Below are positions 8,634 through 16,898 of a stretch of 64,000 nt of DNA, in pieces. Made by a program: the position numbers and the translations under genes. Under the pieces are notes generated by a model, which saw only the letters and a list, made by a program, of their open reading frames with translations, did not search any database and was not told where the DNA came from. Numbering within the stretch: position 1 is the first letter of the stretch; each line of letters starts with the position of its first letter. Origin of the DNA: Cryobacterium suzukii (GTDB lineage Bacteria > Actinomycetota > Actinomycetes > Actinomycetales > Microbacteriaceae); NCBI RefSeq assembly GCF_004403185.1, contig NZ_SOHJ01000004.1, positions 465,768 to 529,767 on the forward strand. The letters run 5' to 3'.

Positions 8634-9326
8634 CTACCAGCAGACCCTCTTTGAATTCCAGCGCAGGTGGTCAACTTTCCACAGGAAGTACGTGCCTATT
8701 ACCCCTAGCCCGATTCCCATAGCCTGAAGGACCGCTCCTGCCGGCAGCCCGATCACTGTGCCCGAGACGAACAACCCGGCGATGGTGACAAATGCGCCGT
8801 AACCGATCGCGATCCAGGCAATCGTCTGAAGCTGCCATTTATAAACGGTGCTGCAGCGTCTCGCGACTGTCTGCACACTAAGCGCGCCGGCGGCGGCGGC
8901 CTCCTGTTCAACAGTCGTGTCGAGCGCCGCGATATCACCCGACGCGATGAGAGTGTCCAACTCGGCGCTGATCGAGTCGTACGCTTCAAGTGCCATCGCA
9001 TAGTCTGCCGCTGATGCTTCTACAGCGAAGTCAAGCTGAGCTTCTTCGACTGTCTCCATTGAGGACGCAAGAATCGCGTCAACTTGACGGTCGGTCAGTG
9101 CTGCGATTTGCTCCGAAGTGAGAGTCGTTGATCCTTCTTCGACGGTCGAAGTTTCATCTCGCGACAGTGCGGTACTTGCCGAATGTGTGATCGATTGAAA
9201 CTGCGACTGCGACTGCGACTGCGACTGCGACTGCGCCACTGCACCAATTCCAACGACCAGGGCGAGAGCGACAATCCCCGTGACAGTTGGAGCCCAAAGC
9301 CGTTTTGCTCTAGCAAAAATTCCCAT
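8634..9326 (-). CDS. Hypothetical exported/membrane protein with Gln-Ser repeat
   Basis: 230 aa from ATG 9326, preceded by GGGGGAAG. A hydrophobic N-terminus ('VTGIVALALVVGIGAVA') runs into a (QS)5 tract encoded by a hexanucleotide repeat, then an acidic alpha-helical region (about 60-150). A region with two Cys-flanked hydrophobic segments follows ('IAWIAIGYGAFVTIAGLFVSG', 'GAVLQAMGIGLGVIGTYFLW'). The C-terminal part resembles small secreted actinobacterial peptides with a Cys and Trp in the mature segment, but I cannot name a family. It is first in a three-gene minus-strand run. Confidence 0.6.
   Translation of the reverse strand: MGIFARAKRLWAPTVTGIVALALVVGIGAVAQSQSQSQSQSQFQSITHSASTALSRDETSTVEEGSTTLTSEQIAALTDRQVDAILASSMETVEEAQLDFAVEASAADYAMALEAYDSISAELDTLIASGDIAALDTTVEQEAAAAGALSVQTVARRCSTVYKWQLQTIAWIAIGYGAFVTIAGLFVSGTVIGLPAGAVLQAMGIGLGVIGTYFLWKVDHLRWNSKRVCW
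9201..9235. repeat. In-frame hexanucleotide repeat (CTGCGA)5 plus five bases
   Basis: Five perfect copies of CTGCGA plus a partial sixth encode alternating Gln-Ser just after the hydrophobic N-terminal segment of the 230-aa protein. The unit is a multiple of three, so slippage changes linker length without a frameshift. Confidence 0.9.
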
Positions 9327-9514
9327 TACTTCCCCCGAATATTGCTGCTTGTCGAACAATGAAATGTATCTTGTCGACGCACCGCTAATGTAGCAGAACA
9401 TTGAATTCTTACAGCGAGGTCACCTGCGCACAGCGGCGACGACCATCTGGAGCGCTCGTTCTTCGGCGGCACGTCCGTCCGCGCCCATCCAGTCCCGGGG
9501 TTGGCCCAAAAATG

Positions 9515-9552
9515 GCCAAAAAATACCCCGGACTTCCGCAGAAGTCCGGGGC
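9515..9552 (-). terminator. Rho-independent terminator of the tRNA-Thr/tRNA-Met unit
   Basis: An 11-bp perfect stem (9526-9536 with 9541-9551, tetraloop CGCA) is followed on the minus strand by a T-rich run (TATTTTTT). It lies 20 bp beyond the 3' end of tRNA-Met. Confidence 0.85.
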
Positions 9553-9571
9553 GATTTTAGTGAATACCGTG

Positions 9572-9645
9572 TAGCGGGAGCGGGAATTGAACCCGCGACA
9601 CCACGATTATGAGCCGTGTGCTCTAACCAACTGAGCTACCCCGCC
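9572..9645 (-). tRNA. tRNA-Met (CAT)
   Basis: 74-nt cloverleaf on the minus strand. The acceptor GGCGGGG pairs with TCCCGCT (G-T at both ends). The D arm is GCTCAGTTGGTTAGAGC, the anticodon loop carries CAT, the T arm is GCGGGTTCAATTCCCGC and the discriminator is A. CCA is not encoded. The sequence around the D loop and anticodon looks like elongator methionine tRNA. It is probably co-transcribed with tRNA-Thr. Confidence 0.93.
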
Positions 9646-9676
9646 GCGACTTGTCGGCTGTTCGCTTCCAAGCCTG

Positions 9677-9748
<72 letters not shown>

Positions 9749-9874
9749 AAAGCAACCAAAAAACAGTAGCAATGCCGCGTTTTTGGCAACCTAGAAACTT
9801 TATCACCCCGGCAGGGCGCTCGAGACCACTTCCCACGCTACAGGCACACAGCGCCAATGCCGTAGCATTTTAGA

Positions 9875-11575
9875 ATGACTGGCACCGAACTGACCCCTGG
9901 CTCCGAATGGTGGCGCACCGCCGTCATCTATCAGATCTACCCCCGATCGTTCGCCGACGCGAACGGTGATGGCATGGGCGACCTTGCCGGCATCAGTGCG
10001 CGACTGCCGCAGCTCAAAGACCTCGGCATCGATGCCATCTGGCTGTCGCCTTTCTATACCTCGCCGCAACGCGACGCAGGCTACGACGTCTCCGACTACT
10101 GCAATGTCGACCCCCTGTTCGGCACCCTCGACGACTTCGAGGTGCTGCAGCGCACCGCCCACGACCTCGGAATCCGGGTCATCGTCGACATCGTTCCCAA
10201 TCATTCCTCGAGCGACCACGGTTGGTTCCAAGCTGCCCTCGCCGCCGGCCCTGGCAGTGAAGAACGCGCCCGCTACACCTTCCGCGACGGCAAAGGAGAG
10301 AACGGCGAGCTCCCCCCGAATAACTGGGAGTCCGTCTTTGGCGGCCTCGCCTGGACCCGCACGGCCGATCCCGACGGCACCCCCGGCCAGTGGTACCTGC
10401 ACCTGTTCGACAGCAGCCAGCCCGACTTCGACTGGGACAGCGAGTGGGTGCGCGAGCAGTTTCGCGCGGTGCTGCGCTTCTGGCTCGACCGCGGCGTCGA
10501 CGGCTTTCGAGTGGATGTTGCGCACGGCATGATCAAGGCTCCCGGCCTTCCCGATTACACACCTCCCGCGGAGGGCGGCAGCATGGGCGGGGCGCCGGCA
10601 TCCGCTCTCGAACCGGGGATCACCGCCGAGACGCCGCTGACCGCCCCGTACTGGGCGCAGGACGGCGTGCACGAGATCTACCGCGACTGGCACAAGGTAC
10701 TCGCCGCCTACCCCGGCGACCGCGTTCTCGCGGCCGAAGCCTGGGTCGATCCGCTCAGCCAGATGGCCAAGTGGGTGCGCCCAGACGAGATGCATCAGGC
10801 TTTCAACTTCGCCTATCTGGAGACCCCGTGGAACGCGACGCAGCTTAAGAGCGTCATCGACGAGTCGCTCGAAGCCTTTGGCAAGGTCGGGGCGCCGAGC
10901 ACCTGGGTGCTCTCCAACCACGACGTCGTGCGCCACGCCTCCCGGCTCGCCCTCACCGGCGAAAACCTGCAGGGTCACGGCATCGGCCCCAAAACAGTTG
11001 GATTGCCCGACACTGTTCTAGGGCTGCGGCGCGCGCGGGCGGCATCCGCTTTGATGCTGTCACTTCCTGGTTCGAGCTATCTGTATCAGGGCGAGGAACT
11101 CGGCCTGCCAGAGGCCGTCGACCTGCCAGACCACGCCCGCGAAGACCCCACCTGGTTTCGCACCAACGGTGAGCGATACGGGCGAGACGGATGCCGCGTG
11201 CCGATTCCGTGGGAAGCCGCCGGCGAATCGTTCGGCTTCAGCACCGGCGCGAAGAGCTGGCTGCCGCAACCGGCCGAGTGGGCAGGGCTCGCCCGCGACC
11301 AGCAAGACGGCGTGGCCGGATCAACGCTTGAGCTGTACAAGCTCGCACTGCGGCTGCGTCGGGAGCACTCCCTCGCCTCCGGCACCGTTGAGTGGCAGGG
11401 CGGCTTCGGGCCCGAGGTCGCTGCGTACCGCAACGGTGACGTGACCGTCGTCGCGAACACGGGGTCGGCATCCGTTCAACTGCCCGCCGGCGAGGTTCTC
11501 CTGGCGAGCGAAGAACTCGTCGGCCGCACCCTGCCGGGAGACGCGACGGCCTGGTTGCGCACCGTCCAGCCATGA
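9875..11575 (+). CDS. GH13 alpha-glucosidase (alpha-amylase family)
   Basis: 566 aa. 'WWRTAVIYQIYPRSFADANGDGMGDLAGI' opens the (beta/alpha)8 barrel. 'VDIVPNHSS' is conserved region I. The nucleophile Asp is about 214 in 'GFRVDVAHG', the acid/base Glu about 288 in 'AAEAW', and the transition-state Asp about 350 in 'LSNHD'. This pattern is typical of oligo-1,6-glucosidase/alpha-glucosidases releasing glucose from short alpha-glucosides. No signal peptide, so cytoplasmic. TAGCAT (9863-9868) sits 6 nt before ATG 9875, indicating a leaderless transcript. Its stop overlaps the start of the alarmone synthetase (ATGA). Linkage preference cannot be read. Confidence 0.92.
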   Translation: MTGTELTPGSEWWRTAVIYQIYPRSFADANGDGMGDLAGISARLPQLKDLGIDAIWLSPFYTSPQRDAGYDVSDYCNVDPLFGTLDDFEVLQRTAHDLGIRVIVDIVPNHSSSDHGWFQAALAAGPGSEERARYTFRDGKGENGELPPNNWESVFGGLAWTRTADPDGTPGQWYLHLFDSSQPDFDWDSEWVREQFRAVLRFWLDRGVDGFRVDVAHGMIKAPGLPDYTPPAEGGSMGGAPASALEPGITAETPLTAPYWAQDGVHEIYRDWHKVLAAYPGDRVLAAEAWVDPLSQMAKWVRPDEMHQAFNFAYLETPWNATQLKSVIDESLEAFGKVGAPSTWVLSNHDVVRHASRLALTGENLQGHGIGPKTVGLPDTVLGLRRARAASALMLSLPGSSYLYQGEELGLPEAVDLPDHAREDPTWFRTNGERYGRDGCRVPIPWEAAGESFGFSTGAKSWLPQPAEWAGLARDQQDGVAGSTLELYKLALRLRREHSLASGTVEWQGGFGPEVAAYRNGDVTVVANTGSASVQLPAGEVLLASEELVGRTLPGDATAWLRTVQP

Positions 11576-12405
11576 CCACGATCGACGATGCACCCGGCGG
11601 CAGCGCGGCCGACGCGGGCAGCGTCGTCTCCCCCGACTCCGGTAGCGTCGCGCCCAGTGCCTCGGCGAGCATCGCCGCCATGCGGGAGTTGAAGCTCGAA
11701 CTGACCCGATTCATGATGTCGTACAAGTTCGCGACCGACGAGATACTGACCAAAATCAACATTTTGAAGGAGGAGTTCAGCGCGATTCACGACTACAGCC
11801 CGATCGAGCACGTTAGCTCCCGGCTCAAGTCACCGGAGGGTATTCTCAAGAAGGCTATCCGCAAGGGGCATCCGCTTGAGCTGATCGGAATCCGCGACAA
11901 CATTCAGGACATCGCAGGAATTCGCATCACCTGCAGCTTCATCTCCGACACCTATCGCGTTCGCGACATGCTCGCCGGACAGCGCGACGTGACGGTGCTC
12001 CAGGTCAAGGACTACATCCGGGAGCCGAAGGCCAACGGATACCAGAGCCTGCACCTGATCGTTGCGATCCCGGTATTCATGTCCGACCGGGTGCAGCCAG
12101 TCACGGTGGAGATTCAAATCCGCACGATCGCGATGGACTTCTGGGCGAGCCTGGAACACAAGATCTACTACAAGTACAACGGGGCCGTGCCAGACACCCT
12201 GGTAGAAGACTTGCGGCAGGCAGCGGATGCCGCCAATCGCCTCGACGTGAAGATGGAGTTGCTGCACGACCAGGTCGTGGCGCTCGAGCCCGTTACCGAC
12301 GACGCCGATCTGTTCAGCTTCGACGGGCTGCCGCCGTTTCCGTTGCCGAAGGGCCTGCTCGAGTCCTTCATGCGCGGGCGCGAACAAGGCGCCGAATCAG
12401 CCTAG
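11572..12405 (+). CDS. Small alarmone synthetase, RelA/SpoT synthetase domain
   Basis: 277 aa. After a disordered Ala/Ser-rich N-terminus (about 1-33) comes a single RelA/SpoT nucleotidyltransferase domain: 'SRLKSPEGILKKAIRKG', 'IQDIAGIRITCSFISDTYRV', 'VKDYIREPKANGYQSLHLIV', 'VEIQIRTIAMDFWASLEHKIYYK'. There is no HD hydrolase, TGS or ACT domain, so it is a stand-alone synthetase making pppGpp/ppGpp (YjbM/RelQ class). ATG 11572 overlaps the glucosidase stop (ATGA), coupling alarmone synthesis to a sugar-utilisation enzyme. The 3' end overlaps the convergent membrane-protein gene by 4 bp. Confidence 0.9.
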   Translation: MTTIDDAPGGSAADAGSVVSPDSGSVAPSASASIAAMRELKLELTRFMMSYKFATDEILTKINILKEEFSAIHDYSPIEHVSSRLKSPEGILKKAIRKGHPLELIGIRDNIQDIAGIRITCSFISDTYRVRDMLAGQRDVTVLQVKDYIREPKANGYQSLHLIVAIPVFMSDRVQPVTVEIQIRTIAMDFWASLEHKIYYKYNGAVPDTLVEDLRQAADAANRLDVKMELLHDQVVALEPVTDDADLFSFDGLPPFPLPKGLLESFMRGREQGAESA

Positions 12406-12857
12406 TTGCGCTTGGGCCCAGGGCTCCAGAGCAGCAGCACCGCGACGAGTCCGGCGACCGAGGGCAGGAGACCAAGAACACCCCAGAGTTGCGGAAAAAT
12501 CTGGGTGTCGTATTCGGCCACGACGAGGCTAAACACGGCAAGTCCGGCTCCGATCAGAAAAACGAGGGTCGTCACGATCGGCGTCCACGGCCTTCCTGCT
12601 CGGGCGCCCCAGATCACTAGCAGCCAGAACCCGATCCCGATCAGACCGGTGGCATACAGGTAGACGAAGAGCACATTCGGGTCCGCCTGAAGCTCATACG
12701 GCGCATAAAGAGCCTCGACGTGATGGAGGAGGCTGTGCACGATCGTCTGGTCGATGACCACTCCGCCAAGGAGCACAACGGAGAGAACGAGCCCGACGAG
12801 CAGTGCGATCGTCGCTCCCCGCCATCGCATCGATGTCGCTGTACGCAGAGCGGTCAT
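12402..12857 (-). CDS. Four-TM membrane protein, unknown
   Basis: 151 aa with four hydrophobic helices (about residues 15-37, 61-84, 91-112 and 122-144), a His-containing loop after the first ('VHSLLHHVEALYAPYEL') and a basic tail. GGAAGG lies 6 nt before ATG 12857. No family recognised. It is divergent from a TetR gene, and the intervening 155 bp contains a strong palindrome. It is the likely regulatory target and could be a small permease or stress membrane protein. Confidence 0.6.
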   Translation of the reverse strand: MTALRTATSMRWRGATIALLVGLVLSVVLLGGVVIDQTIVHSLLHHVEALYAPYELQADPNVLFVYLYATGLIGIGFWLLVIWGARAGRPWTPIVTTLVFLIGAGLAVFSLVVAEYDTQIFPQLWGVLGLLPSVAGLVAVLLLWSPGPKRN

Positions 12858-12953
12858 GAGTTGATCCTTCCGTCGACGCCGAACGTCGCAGCGTGCCCGC
12901 GATGCTCGCGGCGTTCACGACGAAACGGAGTGTCTTCTCATTATAAATAATTC

Positions 12954-12989
12954 TGACAGTCACTGTCAATAATTTTGCGAGTCACTGTC
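12954..12989. promoter_or_regulatory. TetR operator (palindrome plus second half-site)
   Basis: TGACAGT-C-ACTGTCA (12954-12968) is a perfect 7-bp palindrome. A second copy of its half, GTCACTGTC (12981-12989), follows 22 bp downstream (ACTGTC to ACTGTC). Both lie between divergent promoters and just upstream of the TetR start at 13013, typical of autoregulation. Confidence 0.65.
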
Positions 12990-13012
12990 GAAAGACGGCT
13001 AACCGCATTACG

Positions 13013-13624
13013 ATGAAGGACATGACGACCGGCCTACGCGAACGCAAGCGTCTTGCGACTAAGCACTCCATCCAGGAGAAAGCCCTCGACCTGTTTGATG
13101 AACGGGGGTTCGCAGCAGTCACGATTGAGGAGATCGCCGAGGCCGCCGAGGTGTCCCCGTCGTCGGTGTACCGCTACTTCGGCACCAAGGAACAACTCAT
13201 CGTCGCGGATGACTTCGCCGACCTCAGTCAGGAAGCGCTTGACCACATTCTTGACCCTCACGACCCGTTGGGCACCGCGCGGCGCATCGTCGCGGACTAC
13301 GAATCCACTCCCGCCGGGGTAAACGCTGCGGAAGGCGCCGGAAAAAGCCCCTGGCGGCGAGTACATTACTTCTTCCAGGAGCCCACGGTCCGACTGGCCG
13401 TCTATGCCTCACTCGATGAAGCCAGCAGCCGCATTGCCGCCAGCCTGCTATCGCGACAAGGCATGTCGGAAGCGAAGGCGCGCGTTGCCGCCCACGCCTT
13501 TGTCTTTGGCTACTTCGCCGCTCTCGAGCAGTGGCACGTCGATGGTGGAAAACGGCCGATCGTCGACTATGTGGACGACGGCATGGCTGTTCTTCGCGAG
13601 ATTTGGACCAATCCCGACCGGTAG
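13013..13624 (+). CDS. TetR-family transcriptional regulator
   Basis: 203 aa. The N-terminal HTH 'IQEKALDLFDERGFAAVTIEEIAEAAEVSPSSVYRYFGTKEQLI' (about 20-63) is diagnostic; the C-terminal ligand domain ends in 'DYVDDGMAVLREIWTNP'. The start is uncertain: ATG 13013 has no ribosome site, and ATG 13022 follows AAGGA too closely. It is divergent from the four-TM membrane protein, with the 12954-12989 palindromic site between them. The likely role is repressing itself and that gene; the inducer is unknown. Confidence 0.9.
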   Translation: MKDMTTGLRERKRLATKHSIQEKALDLFDERGFAAVTIEEIAEAAEVSPSSVYRYFGTKEQLIVADDFADLSQEALDHILDPHDPLGTARRIVADYESTPAGVNAAEGAGKSPWRRVHYFFQEPTVRLAVYASLDEASSRIAASLLSRQGMSEAKARVAAHAFVFGYFAALEQWHVDGGKRPIVDYVDDGMAVLREIWTNPDR

Positions 13625-13644
13625 CCTCGGGCTCAGTCCACGCG

Positions 13645-14835
13645 TCAGTTGGTATTGGCGTAGAGCCAGGCGAGCGGGTCGATCTTGGTGCCGGTGATTC
13701 CGCCCTGACGAATCTCGAAGTGCAGGTGCGGGCCGGTCGACATCCCGGTGGTGCCGGTCTTCCCGATGACCTGGCCGACCTTGACCACGTCACCCTCCGC
13801 AAAGAGCATCGATCCGTGGATCATGTGCGCGTACACGCTCGTGACGAGCTCGCCATTGATCATGTGGTCGATCATCATGTGCACTCCGAGGCTGGCTTCG
13901 CCGTCTTCGGCGTAGCTGACCACACCATCGGCGATGGCCTGGATCGGGGCGCCGACGCCCGGGTTGAAGTCCTGGCCGCCGTGGTTCACCGAACAGCCGG
14001 CGCAATTGCGGTAGCCGATCTGGTCGCCAATATGCACACCAACGGCGAACGGCCACTGAATGGTACCGTTTGGGTTGTTCGTGAAGGTATCTTCCATGCG
14101 GATACCGCTGGCCGCGGCAACCTCGGCGATGGTGCTCGACTCGTAGCCGTCACGCTCGACGGTGACGGTGTCACCGCCAGCCATGTCCATGCTCTGCGTA
14201 TCGCCCGTTGTCGAAACACGCTGCGATTCAAGAACGGATGCCTGCACGTCTTGTGACGACAATAACGCCTCGGCCGGAATCGAGGTGGCGACGGCCATCA
14301 GAGCCACGAACGACATGGCGAGAATCGAAGCGCCTTTGGCCGCACGCTGACGCATGGTGCTGCCGAGCGGTCGCGCACGCGGGGTGGGACGGGACGGCAG
14401 CGCCCCGTCGGGAACGAAATCGCGCGCGGGGGCGAATGTGTCGCCCGGCTTCTGCTCGATGCGCTGGCGACGTGGCCGGTCTCCGGCGGCGGGAATCACC
14501 GTCGGGATCGACTGGGTCACGCCGGGAGCCAGCAACTTTTCGTAGTCGGTAGGCTCGGCGTCGGCGACCGGCAGAGCCGCGACAATGCGGTCAGTCTCGG
14601 TGACCACAACCGGTTCAAGGTCCGGCTCGGCCAGATCAGTGGTGACGATTAGTTCGGCAGCAGGGCTGAGCCGCACGAGGTCATCGGGAGTGTCCGTGAG
14701 AACTGCCGTAGCCGGTATTTCCAATCGAGAGAACGCTACCCGCTCACGCTCGCGCAGTTCCCTACGAGTAAGCGCTGCCGGTTCTGCCGGGGGAAATGCG
14801 GTGCCGTCACTCTCATTCGACACGGAGGTGTCCAT
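13645..14835 (-). CDS. M23-family metallopeptidase (cell-wall endopeptidase)
   Basis: 396 aa from ATG 14835; a TTG seven codons upstream is possible. It has a long Pro/Glu-rich cytoplasmic N-terminus containing 'TRRELRERER', one membrane segment ('GASILAMSFVALMAVATSIPA', about 168-188), then an extracellular linker and a LytM/M23 domain. Zinc ligands are visible in 'VNHGGQDFNPG' (His about 285, Asp about 289) and 'GPHLHFEIR' (about 370). 'NCAGCSV' may form a disulfide. Its 5' leader holds a hairpin (14866-14873 with 14905-14912). It probably cleaves peptidoglycan cross-bridges during growth or division. Confidence 0.88.
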   Translation of the reverse strand: MDTSVSNESDGTAFPPAEPAALTRRELRERERVAFSRLEIPATAVLTDTPDDLVRLSPAAELIVTTDLAEPDLEPVVVTETDRIVAALPVADAEPTDYEKLLAPGVTQSIPTVIPAAGDRPRRQRIEQKPGDTFAPARDFVPDGALPSRPTPRARPLGSTMRQRAAKGASILAMSFVALMAVATSIPAEALLSSQDVQASVLESQRVSTTGDTQSMDMAGGDTVTVERDGYESSTIAEVAAASGIRMEDTFTNNPNGTIQWPFAVGVHIGDQIGYRNCAGCSVNHGGQDFNPGVGAPIQAIADGVVSYAEDGEASLGVHMMIDHMINGELVTSVYAHMIHGSMLFAEGDVVKVGQVIGKTGTTGMSTGPHLHFEIRQGGITGTKIDPLAWLYANTN

Positions 14836-14865
14836 GGGCGGAGTGTGACGTGACAAAGTGCAGCT

Positions 14866-14912
14866 TTCGGCGTAGCGGACGGGATCTCGTGCTCGTTCTG
14901 GATAACGCCGAA
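14866..14912 (-). promoter_or_regulatory. Structured leader of the M23 peptidase gene
   Basis: TTCGGCGT (14866-14873) and ACGCCGAA (14905-14912) can pair in the leader about 30-77 nt before the peptidase start. A TATATT box lies further upstream on the minus strand, near 14926-14931. Cell-wall hydrolase genes of actinobacteria often have regulated leaders, but I cannot match a known riboswitch. Confidence 0.35.
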
Positions 14913-15015
14913 TGACGGAGAACCAATATAACGAATCGGTTAAGGCTATCGTGCAACCCTGAGAATACCAGAGGAAAGCGACCGATCACACCCAAAAGGG
15001 GGTAATGGGCATGGT

Positions 15016-15852
15016 TCAGCGGAGTCCCGCGTCAGACGGGAAGCGTTCGAAGAGCCCGGCGAGTACCGGTTCGAACTGATCGTAAAGGGTCGGAGCGGCG
15101 GCGATGAGCAAGTCGCGGCCCTCGGCATCCGCTTGTAAAGCGCCGACCCGCGCCCCGGCTTCCCGCGCGATCAGTGCGCCGGCGGCGTGGTCCCACGGGT
15201 TGAGTCCGCGTTCGAAATAGAGGTCGAGGCGCCCGCAGGCGACCGCGCAAAGGTCGAGAGCGGCCGAACCGATCCGACGGATGTCGCGCACCTGGCCAAT
15301 GAGACCACCCACGACATTCGCCTGCCACACCCGCCGAGCCGCCTCGTAGCTGAAGCCGGTGCCAGCTAGGGCGAGCGAGAGCGGAACGTCGTGATTCACG
15401 TGCAGGCGCTGGTCACCCAGCCAGGCGCCCGAGCCCTCCGACGCGGTGAACACCTCGCGGAGGGCGGGGTTGACGACGGCGCCGGCGAGGGCATTCCAGC
15501 TGGCCGGGTCGGGGTCACCCTGCACGACCGCGATACTTACGGCGTAGAACGGGATGCCGTAGAGGTAGTTGACGGTGCCGTCGATGGGGTCGACCACCCA
15601 GGTAAGCCCGCTGGTGCCCCCGGACGCGTCGGATTCTTCGCCGTAAAACCCGTCGTTCGGCCGGGCGTCTGCGAGCAAGCCGCGAATGAGTAACTCGACC
15701 TCGCGGTCGGCCGCGGTGACGATGTCTTCGGGTGACGACTTCGAGGCGGCAATCTCGACCCCTTGGGTGCGACGCCGGTGGGCAAGCGCGCCGGCGGTGA
15801 GGGCGACGGTGCGTGCGAGGTCGAGCAGCTCGGTCGGGGCGGGATGTGTCAT
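15016..15852 (-). CDS. Inositol monophosphatase-family phosphatase
   Basis: 278 aa, Mg-dependent sugar-phosphate phosphatase fold. The metal-binding motifs are 'GEES' (71-74), 'WVVDPIDGTVNY' (85-96) and 'NPWDHAAGALIAREAGA' (about 218-234). Members hydrolyse inositol-1-phosphate, fructose-1,6-bisphosphate or histidinol phosphate; in actinobacteria inositol phosphatase supports mycothiol and phosphatidylinositol synthesis. TAGCGT lies 6 nt before ATG 15852, suggesting a leaderless mRNA. The 16-bp hairpin upstream isolates it from tRNA-Tyr. The precise substrate is undecided. Confidence 0.87.
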   Translation of the reverse strand: MTHPAPTELLDLARTVALTAGALAHRRRTQGVEIAASKSSPEDIVTAADREVELLIRGLLADARPNDGFYGEESDASGGTSGLTWVVDPIDGTVNYLYGIPFYAVSIAVVQGDPDPASWNALAGAVVNPALREVFTASEGSGAWLGDQRLHVNHDVPLSLALAGTGFSYEAARRVWQANVVGGLIGQVRDIRRIGSAALDLCAVACGRLDLYFERGLNPWDHAAGALIAREAGARVGALQADAEGRDLLIAAAPTLYDQFEPVLAGLFERFPSDAGLR

Positions 15853-15879
15853 GCCCTCACGCTACAGGCAGGGCCTTAA

Positions 15880-15915
15880 CCAGAACAGGCAGGCCCGGAG
15901 GCCTGCCTGTTCTGG
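15880..15915 (-). terminator. 16-bp perfect hairpin after tRNA-Tyr
   Basis: Bases 15880-15895 and 15900-15915 are exact inverse complements around the tetraloop CGGA. The hairpin ends 4 bp from the CCA end of tRNA-Tyr and lies before the phosphatase start, so it probably ends the tRNA transcript. There is no T run, only TTAAGG beyond the stem. Confidence 0.65.
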
Positions 15916-15921
15916 TGCTGG

Positions 15922-16003
15922 TGGCGAGTGCGAGGTTCGAACTCACGAAGGCTACGCCGTCTGATTTACAGTCAGATCCCTTTGGCCGCTTGGGTAACTC
16001 GCC
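15922..16003 (-). tRNA. tRNA-Tyr (GTA)
   Basis: 82-nt class II tRNA with a long variable arm (GGCGTAGCC-type hairpin). The acceptor GGCGAGT pairs perfectly with ACTCGCC, the anticodon stem is TCTGA/TCAGA with GTA in the loop, and the discriminator is A. The next three bases on the minus strand are CCA (15921-15919), so the 3' end may be encoded. Confidence 0.94.
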
Positions 16004-16260
16004 AGGCGCTCCCGACCAGGTGTAATCACTTGACCGGAGACGCGGGGTTAACAATACAAGACGAAGCGCCTCACCGAGAAATCAGCGGATGAGGATCTTC
16101 TCGATGAGGCACATCCACTACCCGGCGGTCGGCCCTCCCCGCCAGTCGGCGGGGTGCGCGTCTCGGTCGACGTATCGCCCCCGAGACCGCGAAGGAGCGA
16201 CTAGGCGAGGTGTCCAATCGCGCACTTCTTGCACTATCGCTGGTCGGATACCATGGGGGA

Positions 16261-16749
16261 ATGGCAGATTCAACATTCGACATCGTCAGCAAGGTCGACC
16301 CGATGGAGGTCGACAACGCCCTCAACCAGGCGCACAAGGAAGTCGCCCAGCGTTATGACTTCAAGAACGTGGGAGCCTCGATCGCGATGAGCGGCGAGAA
16401 GGTACTCATGAAAGCCAACACCGAGGAACGCGTCAAGGCGATCCTCGAGGTGTTCGAGGCCAAGCTGATCAAGCGTGGCATCTCGCTGCGCAGCCTCGAC
16501 GCCGGCGAGCCGTTCGCGTCGGGCAAGGAGTACCGCATCGAAACGTCGATGAAGGCCGGCATCGACCAGGAGAACGCCAAGAAGATCAGCAAGATTATTC
16601 GCGACGAGGGCCCCAAGGGCGTCAAAAGCCAGATTCAGGGCGACGAACTGCGGGTCAGTTCCAAAAGCCGTGACGACCTGCAGGCCGTCATGGCGCTACT
16701 CAAAGGCAAGGACCTCGACGTGGCCTTGCAGTTCACCAACTTCCGCTAG
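16261..16749 (+). CDS. YajQ-family nucleotide-binding protein
   Basis: 162 aa. '[23 protein letters not shown]' and 'RYDFKN' open the family; '[17 protein letters not shown]', '[35 protein letters not shown]' and the final 'LQFTNFR' match YajQ end to end. Family members bind cyclic di-GMP in some proteobacteria or nucleic acids; here the role is open. ATG 16261 is chosen over an upstream ATG because it gives the canonical N-terminus. Both GGGGGA and a TACCAT box (16249-16254) immediately precede it. Confidence 0.93.
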   Translation: MADSTFDIVSKVDPMEVDNALNQAHKEVAQRYDFKNVGASIAMSGEKVLMKANTEERVKAILEVFEAKLIKRGISLRSLDAGEPFASGKEYRIETSMKAGIDQENAKKISKIIRDEGPKGVKSQIQGDELRVSSKSRDDLQAVMALLKGKDLDVALQFTNFR

Positions 16750-16798
16750 AGCCGCGCGCCCTCTCCGCCAGCGACGTTTCCTAACGCCACTGGCCGCC

Positions 16799-16881
16799 GG
16801 GCCCACCTTACGAACGTGGGCCCAGTTTATAAACTGGGCCCACGGACGGGGCCCGGGCCCCGTCCCCGTCCCCGTCCGTGG
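16799..16881. repeat. Cluster of three palindromes, likely bidirectional terminator
   Basis: Three stacked symmetries fill the gap between convergent yajQ and fprA. They are GGGCCCAC/GTGGGCCC (16799-16806, 16816-16823), a perfect 26-bp palindrome with half TGGGCCCAGTTTA (16817-16842), and an 18-bp palindrome with half ACGGGGCCC (16846-16863). The last is embedded in the longer CCACGGACGGGG/CCCCGTCCGTGG pair (16840-16851, 16870-16881). CCCCGT is also tandemly repeated. Mutually exclusive hairpins are possible. Transcription termination from both sides is the simplest role. Confidence 0.8.
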
Positions 16882-16898
16882 AGGCAGGAACGCGGGGG

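Noticed and set aside
14857-15015. Cyclic di-AMP riboswitch upstream of the M23 peptidase
   Set aside because: Such riboswitches precede wall hydrolases in actinobacteria, but I cannot match the conserved core here; only a simple hairpin is visible.
16004-16260. Non-coding RNA between tRNA-Tyr and yajQ
   Set aside because: Contains one small hairpin (CCCCGCC/GGCGGGG, 16137-16154) but nothing else to support a gene.
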